From contig JAULBX010002002.1 of assembly GCA_032358255.1 (NCBI GenBank), positions 87,697-151,696 on the forward strand: 64,000 nt of DNA, given 5' to 3'. The translations under genes were made by a program, and so were the position numbers. This DNA is from Heterotrichella gracilis (Eukaryota > Sar > Xanthophyceae > Tribonematales > Xanthonemataceae). Shown one piece after another: positions 42,648-54,461 of this stretch; positions within the stretch are counted from its first letter, which is position 1, and each line of letters opens with the position of its first letter. The notes below the pieces were generated by a model, which was not told the DNA's origin, did not search any database, and saw only the letters and a program-made list of their open reading frames with translations.

Positions 42648-43915
42648 GCATCCTGGTGGGCCAGGACCACCAGATTACCATACCGTATCTACCGCAGGAG
42701 GTGCAGCTTGATGATGGCTCTGAAATAGGTTTTGACAAGTACAGAGGTCATCCCAGTGACAGCAGGGTCAGAAATGCATCAACAATAGCCGCACAGCATT
42801 GTATTTTAGTGGAAGACGATAGTAACGTATCAAGAAAGGAAGGAAGGTGACGCTTCATTGAGAGTCTGACTCAGCTATTGAATTGTGAACAGGAAGGCTT
42901 TAGTTTTGCGCACTACCTATCATAGGATAATCCGCACAGAATTATATGCTTGTGGGTTTCTTCGGCTGTTGGCATGGTCGCGGTCACCGATAGCCACTGG
43001 AATCCCGGATTGAATCCGATTGAATCCATGGATATGGTCAAATTGAATATCATCTTTTGACACAGTGACTGTGACAGTCATGACAGTGTCAAAGTAGCTT
43101 GAATCAATCAACTCTGAAATAAAGGCTTTACAGAGCAAATGGAGCACCGTCATCACTGATTCATCATGGATACTGAGCAATGTTGTCTTTTTTTAAATCC
43201 TAACTGGTGCCACGCCGTGACAATAACTGCTGCAAAATTGATGCAATTTGCTGCCAAGTTAACCAGAGCATAATCATTGATGATACATCAGATGAATATT
43301 CTTCTCAATTTGAATGACAAAACAAGAAACAATTTCTACACGCCTGCCAATCCCACAGCAGTGACGATACCATGACAACGTTATTGCAGCGCATCCATGT
43401 CAAAAGGAAAGTGCCCGCAACCATTCCAGTAACAACATCCCATGTTGCCAGGCATTACTTGCCGGGCATACTATTAGTTAGACAATCCATGCTTGGCCCG
43501 GTGTCTGCTGATATCAGTCGGTACAGTGCCCATGACAGGGTCTACCACCCTTTGAATTGCTGCATGCAAAAAACGCACATATTGCTGGTGCTGCCTTAAC
43601 CATAGCCCTTCTAGACAGCACCAAATACCATGCCACATACGCTATATGCTTGTATGTGGGATGCCATCATGCCCCATGGTGCTACAAGCGTGGCTGTTAG
43701 GATCCTGCTGGCTCTTCCCATCCACACCGCACCAAGGCTATTGCGCCATGAGAGCACCAGCGCTTGAGACGACGTACTGGCGAGCCGCAAAAAGGAAAAA
43801 CCTGCCTGCAGTACTGTGCGCTCCACAAGCAAAACTGGACACTCCCGCATGGCCTGCCACAGGCTTCCTACTGATTAATGTTGCGCTGCCCATCCAGTAG
43901 CTTGAAGCAAGCCGC
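42648..43915. other. Intergenic region, convergent DUF4336 / RPE
   Basis: About 1.3 kb, AT-rich. Contains an imperfect nested inverted repeat at 43054-43095. No exon is supported. Confidence 0.5.
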
Positions 43916-46766
43916 TTAAGCAGACACCAGCACCTTCTTGGCAGCCTTGATCCCTTGGATGGCTGCAAGAAGAACGATGGGTAAACAAAAGGGATATTTC
44001 TTGAAGCCAACATGCAACTGACAACTTGTGACGAGGTCTGCGGTGTTCAAAAGACCTATTGCACAGGCGATATGGATGGTCTGACACCAAGATGACCACC
44101 AACCCCAGCACATGCATGCTCCCACAAGTGACACAGCTGCATGGAGTATGGCACCGTGAGCATGGCATGGCACCCAAATCCTACTTCTTTTCTGAAGCAT
44201 GGCGTAACAGAGTAACCTTTCCTATAGCAGCACATGGTGGGGCGCCGCCAAAACCCACAAGTTGCAACAGATTGTCAGCATCCCTTCCACACGGGGACAC
44301 ACGGAGTCAAGCCCCCTGACAAACCCTTTTGTGCAGGTGATACACACTCAATAAAACCCCCGCAAACCTCTATGATAACCCCCTTGGTAATGAAAACCCC
44401 TCGTGCATGTGGTACACACCTGCGGCATAGCCCTCTGGTGCGTTGAAGACGGCTGAGCCGGCCACGATGGCGTTGGCACCGGCCTCAATCACCAGGTGTG
44501 CGTTGGCTGGGCCCACACCGCCGTCCACCTCAATCCATGGGTTCACGCCCTGCAGGAAACCAGGGCATATTCAAGAATGGCGTACAGATTCAGTAATGGG
44601 GTGCAAGCAGTGTCAGAACAGCCTTCCCTGGTGCCATGTTTGCCATGCTGAGTGCTATAGCCTGCTACAAACATCTTACTCTAAGATGACTAAACCATGG
44701 CATGCATACATCCAGGGCAATGTGCAGGGCAGTAACCATGGTCCCCACTGCCTATGTAATGCAGAGCCATATGTGTGGGCGCATGCGATACGCAGTGCAA
44801 GCCAACTTTGCTGTTGTTTGCTCTTTCCAGCCCAGATCGTTTGCCGTTCCTGACAAAGCGAGTGCAAGACACAGCCGCTGCCCCAATGAACCAACCTGCT
44901 TGCCACAACCGCACACTGTTTCACTCCCTGACAGTCACCATCAGCCAGGCGTAATTCCCATGCACTGTGTGACAGTACTCCACAAAACGCCTGTTTTCGC
45001 TTTGCTTACCCTCTCATTGCACATCTGCTTGAGCTGCCTGATCTTCTCCACCTGGCTCATGATGAACTTCTGGCCACCGAAGCCGGGATTAACGCTCATG
45101 ATGAGCACCAGGTCAACAAAGCCCAGCACGTACTCAATCTGGGCCAGGGATGTGGCGGGGTTGAGCACCACTCCGGCCTTGATGCCGTGGTCCTTGATCT
45201 GCAAGCAAGGCGGAAACGCACGTTCAAGTACTGGCGCACCAGGATGGGGTGGCATGGCGATGCGCAGCAACGCTGGCTGCGTATCTGCATTATTGGGCTG
45301 TGATCCCACTGACGAGCATAATACAACCGTTCGGGCGCTTTGGTCACTCAAGCAGTTGCTGGGTGGGGGTCCCTGGTGGGTGCCAATGCTGTACCGCCAC
45401 AGCAGGCCACATTGAGATGAGGTGAGTGCACGGCTTTCAAATCAAGCAGTGCGCAGTCTAGCAACGTACTCCTAATACCAGGCGTGGGTATTACCAGGCC
45501 ACTGCAAGAATGCTGCTGCGGCAAGGATCGCCCCACAGCGCAGGAAACCTTGTCACTCAGCCGGGCGGCGGCATGACAAGCAACAGAAGATGATAATGAT
45601 AAACTATCACTGAAAAATAACAGACATTTGATATTATCGTACACTGGGCTGCTGAATGACCAGTACCACTGGAAAAAACCAGGACTCCTAATGAAAACTC
45701 TTGGTTCATAGCTTATCCCCCAAGTACAACACCCCTGTAGCAAGCACATGGTAGTGTGGCGCAGTTGGTTACCTGGTTGACCACCCTGTCCAAGTGGATG
45801 GTGGAGGACTGCTCAGCGTGCACCGAGATGATGTCAGCACCAGCCTTCACAAAGTCAGCGATGCGCAGGTCGGGCTCCACAATCATCTGCCACACGCGAA
45901 ACAGCGCCACAAGTTAGGTGCGGTGCAAGCAATATTGGCCAGGTATAGGGCATGGTGTCAACTAGGTGTGTGAAATACATGCGTTTCAGCAATGCAGCCA
46001 AATAACAAGTCAGTCCTATATGCCTTGCACCAACCAGCCAGTCCTAGCACTGCTTATACCACCTCGGCACCAGCGCTTTCAGTGCAGCTACAATGCAAAG
46101 CGAGGACAACTGGGCGAGGTGTGAATGGAACGTCCTATTACGAGTGAAAGCACAGCCCTGTTGAAAGCCTGCCGAAAGTGTAAACCTGTTGTGGGCTCTG
46201 GGTAAGGGCGCACTACTTACCAGATGGCAATCCAGTGGCTTGTCAGTCACTGGACGCAGGGCATCCACAATCAGGGGGCCGATGGTGATGTTGGGCACAA
46301 AGCGGCCGTCCATGACATCAATGTGGATCCAGTCCGCCCCAGCCTCGTCAACGGCCTTGACCTGCAGCCACGTACCACCACAGGTAAACTATCTGCACCT
46401 AGTAGGGTCATGTTGCCATGCTGTTCCCCAATCCCGGTGGAAGGTTCTCCCAACTTCTCTCCCGAGAAGCAAAACAGTTGCGCATATACCAAACAAGCTC
46501 AGGCCCTGCGGTATGGTGGAGCCAATCCGACAGCGGAAGCCACTGTCGAGAGTAATGTGCTGATTTACCTGCTCGCCCAACTTGGCAAAGTTGGCAGACA
46601 GGATGGAAGGCGACACGATGATGTCATCCTTTGAGAAGCGGTCCACGCGGCTGGCGTGCACCTGCACGGCGGCCCGCCTGCCCGCGTTCAGCTTCTGTGG
46701 GGCAGCGATGCGCTGCGCGAAGCTGGTCTTGCTGCTCAGGGCACTTGAGGCTGCGAAGGCGGCCAT
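43916..46766 (-). CDS. RPE: Ribulose-5-phosphate 3-epimerase, chloroplast
   Basis: Six exons, 46569-46766, 46221-46361, 45773-45886, 45010-45198, 44420-44549 and 43916-43962, encode 272 residues. The first ~45 ([20 protein letters not shown]) are a chloroplast transit peptide. The TIM barrel has [31 protein letters not shown] (metal ligands His79 and Asp81), [22 protein letters not shown] (phosphate loop 189-194) and [13 protein letters not shown]. The enzyme interconverts ribulose-5-phosphate and xylulose-5-phosphate in the Calvin and pentose phosphate cycles. All active-site residues look intact. A TATATA element lies at 46879, about 113 bases before the start codon. Confidence 0.96.
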
Positions 46767-47719
46767 GGTGAGCGGCGGTGTGTGCGGGAACCCACGGGGA
46801 ACTATATGCAGCAGATGAGGGAAACTGAGGCTGCAACGTGGGTGGGAATTGGTGGGGTGATGGCGCACTGAAGCGTCCTATATACGAGCCAGGAAGGTTT
46901 TCGAGGCGTGCAAAGGAAGATCTTGCGGTGGGCGAGGGGCGACAGGCATGCGAGTTTCTGCAGATCATTCCCTCGACCCTAGTGTAGGGTCTTGGCCGTA
47001 ACAAAACCCTAACCCATTATTTTGGTAGGGTTTTGTGCAGGTCTTGGGGGTCTTGGCTGACCCTTAGTGGCAAGCCTAACCTACTGTGATGGGCAGAAGC
47101 TGGGTCTAACGTGCATCTTTCCATCTACAGTCACTCTGAGGTCCTAGGTTGGAGGAACACACTAAGGTCAACCATCATAATGGTCATGGTAACCCCTTCA
47201 AGGGATACCCGGCATGGCACGCTTAAGACCTCAGTGCATTGAGGAAGAAGAAAGGAAAACTGTGGATTTACAAGCATGCAAAGCACAGTATAAGGACAGC
47301 CAAAGGGCACACACCCAGGGCACCCAGAACAGCCATGCGATCCAAGGGTCTGCACCCAGCGTAGTTACAACTGCATCACAAGGCAGATACTGCCAATTCT
47401 TGTGTAGGCCTTTGGTACAAAACTGGCGGAACGCCTGTGTACATCAATGAAGCCATATATGCTACAGCTGGTAAACACAAGCATGGGCCACAAATGTGGT
47501 AGGCTTATTATTAACATGAAGGTAGTGTTAGCACTACGGTATTACACAGGTATCAAAAGTTCTTATAAAAACCCACCCCAACAATAGTAGTTCTGCAGTA
47601 AATGCCTGGGTGTTGACTGGTATGCAAAGCTAATGTACTTATGCTTTGTGGCTATTACTAATGCTTTGTGTATGGATAGCTACAGTTCCTGAAGGGGCTA
47701 CAGCCCCAGGCATGCGCAG
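46767..47719. promoter_or_regulatory. RPE promoter and P450 3' region
   Basis: Same-strand (minus) spacer. A TATATA at 46879-46884 is a plausible RPE TATA box. Around 46980-47035 two inverted telomere-like segments (TAGGGTCTTGG and AAAACCCTAACCC, then TTGGTAGGGTTTTG) could pair. No exon is supported. Confidence 0.5.
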
Positions 47720-50700
47720 TTATCCCCTGGGGACCAGCAGTACATCAACTCGGGATGGGCGGAGCGTTATTCGTGGACCAGGCTCCGGGAAACCCATCCC
47801 CAGTGGGCGCCTCATCTCGAATCGTTGTAGCGCCAGGGCTACCACAAGCACAGTCTCCATCATGGCAAACCCTACAGAAGGGCATAGAAGGCGCACTTTA
47901 CACGATAGCCAGCATGGTTGTGGCGGCCAGGGGTGACGTTGGCAACAAGCATGCGCACGCGGAAACATCTGATGAACACAAAACCTTACTAATGATAACT
48001 TGCAGCGCGATGCGTACTCTAAGCAAGAGGCTACGAATTAACAGCCATGGTTCACACATTGTAATGACGACACTGATCCCATGCCACAGTAGTTGACTCC
48101 ACCATGCATTTCAAGCCCACACTGCCTGTACAGAATTGACCCTGAACAAATAGCACAGCGCGGCGCACACAATCCCCACAAACGGCGCACACAATCCCCA
48201 CAAATGGCGCACACAAGGGGCTGCCAACATGCATATATACCCGCGCACCTGTGCCGATGCAATTCCTAGGTCCCGCCCCAAAGGGGATGTACGCCCCATT
48301 CGGACCCATGCCGGAAAATGCCCCCATTGCCAGTCCCCCCGGTGCTGACGCAGCATCTATTTCCAGCCACCGGCCAGGGTTGAAATTCAGCGGGTCCTGC
48401 CACATGTCGGGATCTCGATGCAGCAGAAAGGGACTGACCAGTGCCGTGGTGCCAGCTGGCAAGTCAAACCCTGCTAGGGTAATTGGGGCCTGGGCACACC
48501 TGCCCACCAGGTATGCGGGGGGCATGAGGCGCAGGCTCTCGCAGATGACTGCATCAAGGTAGGGCAACCTCCTGCAGTAGGTGAATCAAAGTACATCATC
48601 CTCTTTCAAATCTAGAAACAAAGGCAATAGGGTATGTAACATATTGCAGGACGAATGCATTCCAGCAGAATGCAGCCCGATCAGCACTCTGTCCTACGTG
48701 CCTTGCGCCAGCCCTGTCATGAAATTGGTCACATAATCAGCTATGGAAACCTTACAGCCGGAAGAGCAGCTACCCAAACCCCGCCATGCCGTACCCTAAC
48801 CCTCTACGCCGTACCCTAAACCCTATCCTCCGTACCCAAAGTCAGCGGCGGCTGGCGCCCGCCCCTGCAGCACCCGCTGCACCTCCTCCGCTGCCGGCTG
48901 CTGCACCAGGGGGTGGTGCGATAGGAAAGCAGTGACCCACCCCATGAGGATGGCACTAGTCTCCTGCCCCGCCACCAGTAGGGTCATGAGCTCATCGCGC
49001 AGCGGGCGGTCTGCCATGCCCTGGCCATCGTCGTCCACGGCAAGGATGAGGTTGTCTAATAGGTCCTGCAGATGGGGTTAACGTGGGGTTGACAGTATAC
49101 CATTGCGTTAAACCATCATTCATTTCTGTCTCGAGGGTGGTCAAGGTTTAGGGATGAGGGCATGAGCTCGTCTTGCAGCAGACGGTCTGTCATGCCCTGA
49201 GCATTGTTGTCGGTGGCGAGGATGAGGGTTGTCTAACAGGTCCTGCGAGAAGGGGTGGGGTGTCAAGATGATTTTTATGGCGGTGTGTGTGGAACCATCT
49301 TGTGGTGTGAGAGGGGCGTAGGTGTAACGCCGCACCAATAGTTCACGCAAACCAACACCCCTCTATTTGGATCTCCACGTCATTGCTGTAAATTTGCAGT
49401 GCATACCACCATGACCTCAGACCACCAAAAAAGTATCCGACCACTTCACCCTGGACATAGCTCTTGCAAGATGACTTCAGCACATCAGCACAGGCACCCC
49501 ATGCATCAACCAGGCAACTAACACAACACAGATGCAACCATAATGCAACCAGAATGCAACCAGAATGCAACCAGCAAGCCATTGTTGCAGCCATTCAACA
49601 GCGCCTCACCTGTGCAGGCCGAGGGTTTTGCTCCAGCTCCGCCCTGCGCTTGCGAATGAGCCCATACACCACGCCATCTAGGCGAGCCACAGCTGCTGCG
49701 TACTGCAGGTTTTCTGGGGTTGGGACCCACTCGGGCAGCGCCAGCAGGGTGGCAGAGCGCTGGGCAAAGAACTCGAACGCCTGCCGGATAGCATCTGCAG
49801 ATGGGGCCGTGTGGCGGTGCCATGTCAGCAGGTCCACAATAAACCCTAAACCCTAGACCATGAGAGACAGTCCGGTGGAGCAGGGCCGCTCCACCACAGC
49901 AGCAGGTGCCTATGCCACACCACCGTGCATGTGATTTTGTGCCAGTCTAGCAGGGTGCCACGTCAGCACCCCTGCCCCACCTGCCACCCCTCGCGCCCGC
50001 TGCCCTCCCATAAGCTCTAAACCCTAAACCCATAAACCGTAAACCCTGAGCCCTATGCCATAAGCCCTAAACCATGAACCTTAAACCCTAAATCCCAATC
50101 CCACCTGCCACCCCTCACCCTGCTGGCCTCCTATGCTTCTGCCCCCAAACCCACCTGCCACCCCCCGCGCCTGCTGCCCTCCCATGCCGCTGCCCCCAAA
50201 CAGCGCATCCACAGTGATCTCAAGAGTGAGCTCGTTGTAATCAGCGTACACATCCCGCAGGCCCCCCTGGCGCCAGGTGTGCGTCATCAAGGACTCCCCA
50301 TTGGCTACCATGGCCTGCGTACACATGGGGTTGCCAGTGATACTGTTATTGTCCAGGGTTTGGGTTTTTTTGTAGCGCTGTCATCTTTGTTGTGTATAAG
50401 GCTTTGCCAGCACGTACACATGGCATTGCTATTACTCTCGATTCAGGGTTTGTTGGCGGCAAACCTTAGCAACCTGTTTGGCCCTCGTGGCCTGCAAGGC
50501 CCTAACCCTTAAACAGGGACAGGTCAGTCATTTATTAGAGTTTTGCCCTTAGACTTGGCCACCATAGTGTTGGTGCCAATGAGTTCCACGGCCAGCAGCA
50601 CCCCTATCCACCCAGTAAGCGGGATCACAATGACATACCAAAAAGCCTTCCATTCTAATGTAGCAGGAAAGGGCTTCTGCGTGCATCCTTTTGAACAGGC

Positions 50701-52094
50701 TTAGTGTGTGGATAGAGGGGCAGCTCGCGTCAACCCTGCCTATAGGCACCACAGCATAGCACAGCGCACAGGGCAGTCATGCACAATGGTCGGAACCATT
50801 GCCGTAACCCGGTTTGCCCATCTGTAAAAACATACTAAAACGGCTCCACAGACTCTACAGGAAAACAAACAAAAACCCTTTGTGCCAAAAGAACGTGTGT
50901 TAAAACCAGTTAAACAAAATAAACAATAATAGGTTGCATGGCCCACCTGTGCATATGCAGCCACCGCAGCCCTTCGGAACGCCGGTGTGGAGAGGCGCCG
51001 CTGGCGCTTCCACAGCTCGCCATCGCTGATCAGTAGACCACTCCCTGCCAGCTGACTCCCAGGAAAGAAAGCGGTGCCCTCCTGCCGTGCCACATCAGAA
51101 ATTGACACCAGCACAGCACTCCATGCACTCCATGCATAATGGCAACGAAGTGGATGGCAAGCAATGGCATGCACGCGGTTGCTGCCACCGATGCTATATA
51201 TATTGTCACATAATAACGTGCTGTGGAGAATATTCAGGTAAAACCCCACCTTGACAAAGGTTACACAATCCGTTATGACATAAATAAATTGTCACATATA
51301 CATGTCTTATATAAGTGAATATTCCAGGTGAAACCCCACCTTGACAAAGGTTGCAGCATCGGTTATGAGCACCTGTCGCGCCACTTCAGGGTCTGACACC
51401 AGCACCACCCTCTCACCCCCCAGCAGCAGCCCCACCACCTTGCCATGGCAGCTGGTGAGCTCCTGCAAAAACCCTAGAGGGTTTTGAAGCAGCTGCACCG
51501 CCACGTCGCCTTGGGGACCTGCCACAGAAAAAACACACTGCGTGACATTCCCATCGTCCTGATATGCAGTTTGCGATTGCGGATGCCTAACAGGCAGAGC
51601 AGGATGGCAGCTTGGTTCACCATGGCATGGTAGGGTGCACAGATGCGGGCCATCGCTGCACTGGGGTACGCGCTAAGAGGGCCGCAGTCTCCCATGATAC
51701 GTGGAAAAAACCTGGTACAACCTGTGTATTGGCCAACTTGCACGCATACGTCAACTCATTACACCTGTCAATATGCATGCATGCATGTGGCTGCCCTCTC
51801 ACCAGGAGGGAAGTTGGGTGGAGGCGGTGTGACAAGCCGCTGTAGTCGCACGAATACGCCATCAAGGGCTGTAGTAACGGCTGCAAGCCCGTCCGCCGGT
51901 GGCAGAATGCCCTGAACCGTACTTTGAGCACTGGCTAGCCAGGACGGGAACTGTGGCTGGCCACTGGTCGACTCTGAACCAGAACCCCGGTTGCAGCATA
52001 CTGATACCCTTGGCTCACGGGTTCTTTTGTTTTGATGGCGCTGGATGTTCCTGGGGCTTTGCCATGGTGGCCCGAGCGCTCCGGTGTGAAGCAT
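47720..52094 (-). CDS. Cytochrome P450, probably plastid-targeted
   Basis: Eight exons, 51803-52094, 51340-51518, 50947-51081, 50155-50314, 49610-49794, 48836-49065, 48249-48571 and 47720-47871, give 551 residues. All P450 signatures are present: WKRQRRLSTPAFRR (C helix), AGQETSA (I helix, about 349), ESLRLMPPAYLVGR (ExxR near 405-408), FNPGRWLE (PERF region) and the haem loop YIPFGAGPRNCIGTGFAMME with ligand Cys near 498. The N-terminus is Arg/Ser/Gln-rich without a membrane anchor, suggesting a plastid transit peptide. Overall it resembles the CYP97 clan (carotenoid hydroxylases) and related algal P450s, but substrate cannot be assigned. Three introns carry duplicated exon ends. An alternative upstream start exists but is non-ATG. 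Confidence 0.92.
48785..48840. repeat. Telomere-like tract at P450 exon-6 donor
   Basis: GCCGTACCCTAA units repeat twice, and the third, CTCCGTACCCAAA, is the real exon-6 donor, so the donor itself looks like one repeat unit. Confidence 0.7.
49158..49255 (-). repeat. Copy of P450 exon-6 5' end in intron 5
   Basis: About 95 bases matching the exon-6 start and its acceptor (real border 49065) occur 177 bases upstream in the gene (copied border 49242). The copy has a one-base insertion that shifts the frame and an altered acceptor (CTCGCAG). Confidence 0.9.
49532..49574. repeat. 11-bp minisatellite in P450 intron 5
   Basis: Four tandem copies of an ATGCAACCAGA-like unit. Confidence 0.85.
49975..50150 (-). 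repeat. Two extra copies of P450 exon-4 3' end plus telomere-like tract
   Basis: Exon-4 end and donor (real border 50155) recur at 50105 and 49981. Between the two copies lies a run of degenerate CCCTAAA units from about 50015 to 50095. Confidence 0.88.
51230..51285 (-). repeat. Copy of P450 exon-2 3' end in intron 2
   Basis: The last ~40 bases of exon 2 and its donor (real border 51340) recur 90 bases downstream in the gene (copied border 51250), including the shared AACCCCACCTTGACAAAGGT run. Confidence 0.9.
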
Positions 52095-53187
52095 GTCAGG
52101 CAGTGTAACTGATGCCAAAAATGCAGTGTTGGTCTGAGGCTAAAAGCCACTGTGACAGGGACTTGTCATTGGCAGGTAAGCGGTGGGCAATGCATATGCT
52201 GTCTGAGTCAAGTTAATACAATATAAATACTTTGTTATTACAATATGCATGCATTGCCAATACTTTGGGTCACCCACTGGGCAGCTCAGCTCAGCGGCGC
52301 CGGCCCACTGCATGCATGCATACTTAGAACCGCGGCGGCTCTAAGTGTGCTTGCAATTTAAACGCGTATACTATAGTCCCGGTGAGGACTCGGTATGGAT
52401 CCAATTGTCATGCGTGCTTACATGCCCTCCCGGACGGGGCATCAAGCTTGTGCTTTGGTTGTACCCTTCCAGACTCTGCTTGCTATTTTCTTGGGTTAAC
52501 GTTTTTTTCCTTGGGTTGAACTGTTGATGTGTTCATAATGCAAGCCCTGGCCGGAAAGAACAGGCTAATGTCAATATTGGATTAAATGCCATGCAGCATG
52601 CTCTCCATTTTGCGGGTAGGCGCCAATCCAGTGACATCATGGCATTGGAATTGACGCTGAATCAACACTTCCTTGAAACGGCACAACATGGGTTCCTGGC
52701 GTACCATAAGTGATGTAATGTAATCAAATGTTGGAGCCATGTGGCAACCTACGAGGTCACTGTCCATCTGCCCTGACTTTGACTAGCAGCATACATGAAT
52801 GGAAATGTGCTACCACCGTATCATGTGAAATTATTTGAAATATGTTAAGTGTGTAACATGCCTCACAGATTGATGCGTAAATCACAATTCAATTGACCCC
52901 ACGACAAGCTCACAATTGTTAAGCGCAGTTGCTGGTCATGATTGCCCAAGGCGTTGTGGTGCGTGGGGTCAGCCAATCAATCATCTACTGGTGTCGTGGA
53001 AGGATGCCACCGACCATGAAATTTATTTCTAAAGGGCTGCAAACAGGCAAAACGACAGCAGTGAAACCCAGTTCACACTTATAGCACAATTGGCGCTGCA
53101 AAATCTATGGAGCGTCCACTCAATAGCTAGTCCCCTCACCCACACTCTCCGCACACCTACATGCTGAGATGCAAGAATACAGAGAGG
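52095..53187. other. P450 promoter and FkbM 3' region
   Basis: Same-strand (minus) spacer of 1.1 kb, AT-rich. Contains two ATGCATGCAT palindromes (about 52247 and 52309). No exon is supported. Confidence 0.45.
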
Positions 53188-54461
53188 TCATACGCACTTT
53201 GGCTGCGCATGCTTGGCCACCCACAGCAGGTTGCACTGCGCGTTCTGCGCCCACCTGCACGCCGCAAGGATCTGGCGTGGGTCAAGGCCGGCGTTAAACT
53301 TCTCCACCCGCTGGCTGATGTCTGCCTTTGACAACTGCTTCCGCTGGCTCCCCACCAAATGGACCTCCAGCAGCGTGTGGGTCGCAGCCAGGCTCTTCAT
53401 GATGGCTGCATAGCTGACAGCCTGGCCCTTCACCCTGGCAGATACCTCCAGGTAGACCATGTACACCGTGCAGTTGGATATGAGCCCCTGCGCGCCCCGC
53501 AGCGCCATCGGCTCAAACCCCTCGATGTCCACTTTCAGGGCAAGCACGTCCCTAAAGCTGCCCTCAAAGTGCGCATCGATGGTGGTCACCGGCGTCGCCA
53601 CTGAGTTGAGGAACTTGGCTTCCGCCTCCTGGTGCAGACGGGCTGAGCCTGGGTTTGTGTTCCAAAGCAGGTGTGCGGACCCCACCTGGTTGGACACCGC
53701 TTTGGGGACTACGTGCAGCCTGCCGCAGAACCCGCTGTTGACTGCTATGGACTGGCACAGCCGCATCTGGTTGGCTGGGTTGGGCTCAAACGCATACACT
53801 GTGTGGCCCATGGCGGCTGCGAACAGGGAGAACCAGCCAATGTTGGCGCCGATGTCGATCACTGCACCTGGGGGTTTGTCCTTGAGGAACCTGAAACAAA
53901 AAATATATCGGGTCATTAACAAAACAAACCCTTGTAAACGCATTTCCTAAACCTGTGAGTCGTGAGTATTCGTTGAATTTTGTAGCATCTTTATTGAAAA
54001 GCATTGGAACGTACGCAAAGCACTTCTGGAATACGTTTGACCCTAAACCCTAAACCTTTGAGGTACCTTTCTGCAGCCTCGGTGAGCTCCGACTCGTAGT
54101 ACAGCCCAGTTTCCTTGATGCTCCATCGGTAGCGGTCGAAGGCTTTGTCGTGCAGCGACACCACAAAGCTGGGCGTGGTTTTGGAGGTCACCAGCGCCAC
54201 CACGGCAAACCCTTGCTGGGTGGGTGTGGGGAGGGCGGCGATGAAGGGGCATGCTGCTGTCAAGTATTGAATTGCTGGCTGGCTGGTGCCCGGTGGCTGT
54301 TCTATAGCTGCTCTCACAGTGTTCCGGTCGAGGTTGCTGAACACGCCACACATTGGGCCATCCTCTGCAGCTGAGGCCTGCGCTGGAAGCACCCACAGCA
54401 CCCACCAGCACAGAACCGAGGCTGAGACTTGCAGCGACCTCCAACCCAATGGGCTGCACAT
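53188..54461 (-). CDS. FkbM-family methyltransferase, secretory
   Basis: Two exons, 54067-54461 and 53188-53890, give 365 residues. The N-terminus MCSPLGWRSLQVSASVLCWW runs into VLWVLPAQASAA, a signal peptide or anchor. After a ~100-residue family-specific region comes the Rossmann methyltransferase: AVIDIGANIGWFSLFAAAMG (SAM loop, about 141-160), VYAFEPNPANQMRL and LALKVDIEGFEPMALRGAQG, the order seen in FkbM domains. FkbM enzymes methylate hydroxyls on small molecules or sugars; in algae many secretory members probably act on glycans in the Golgi (inference). The acceptor is unknown. Exon 1 ends at a donor that runs into a telomere-like tract (CCCTAAACCCTAAACC at about 54040). Confidence 0.88.
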
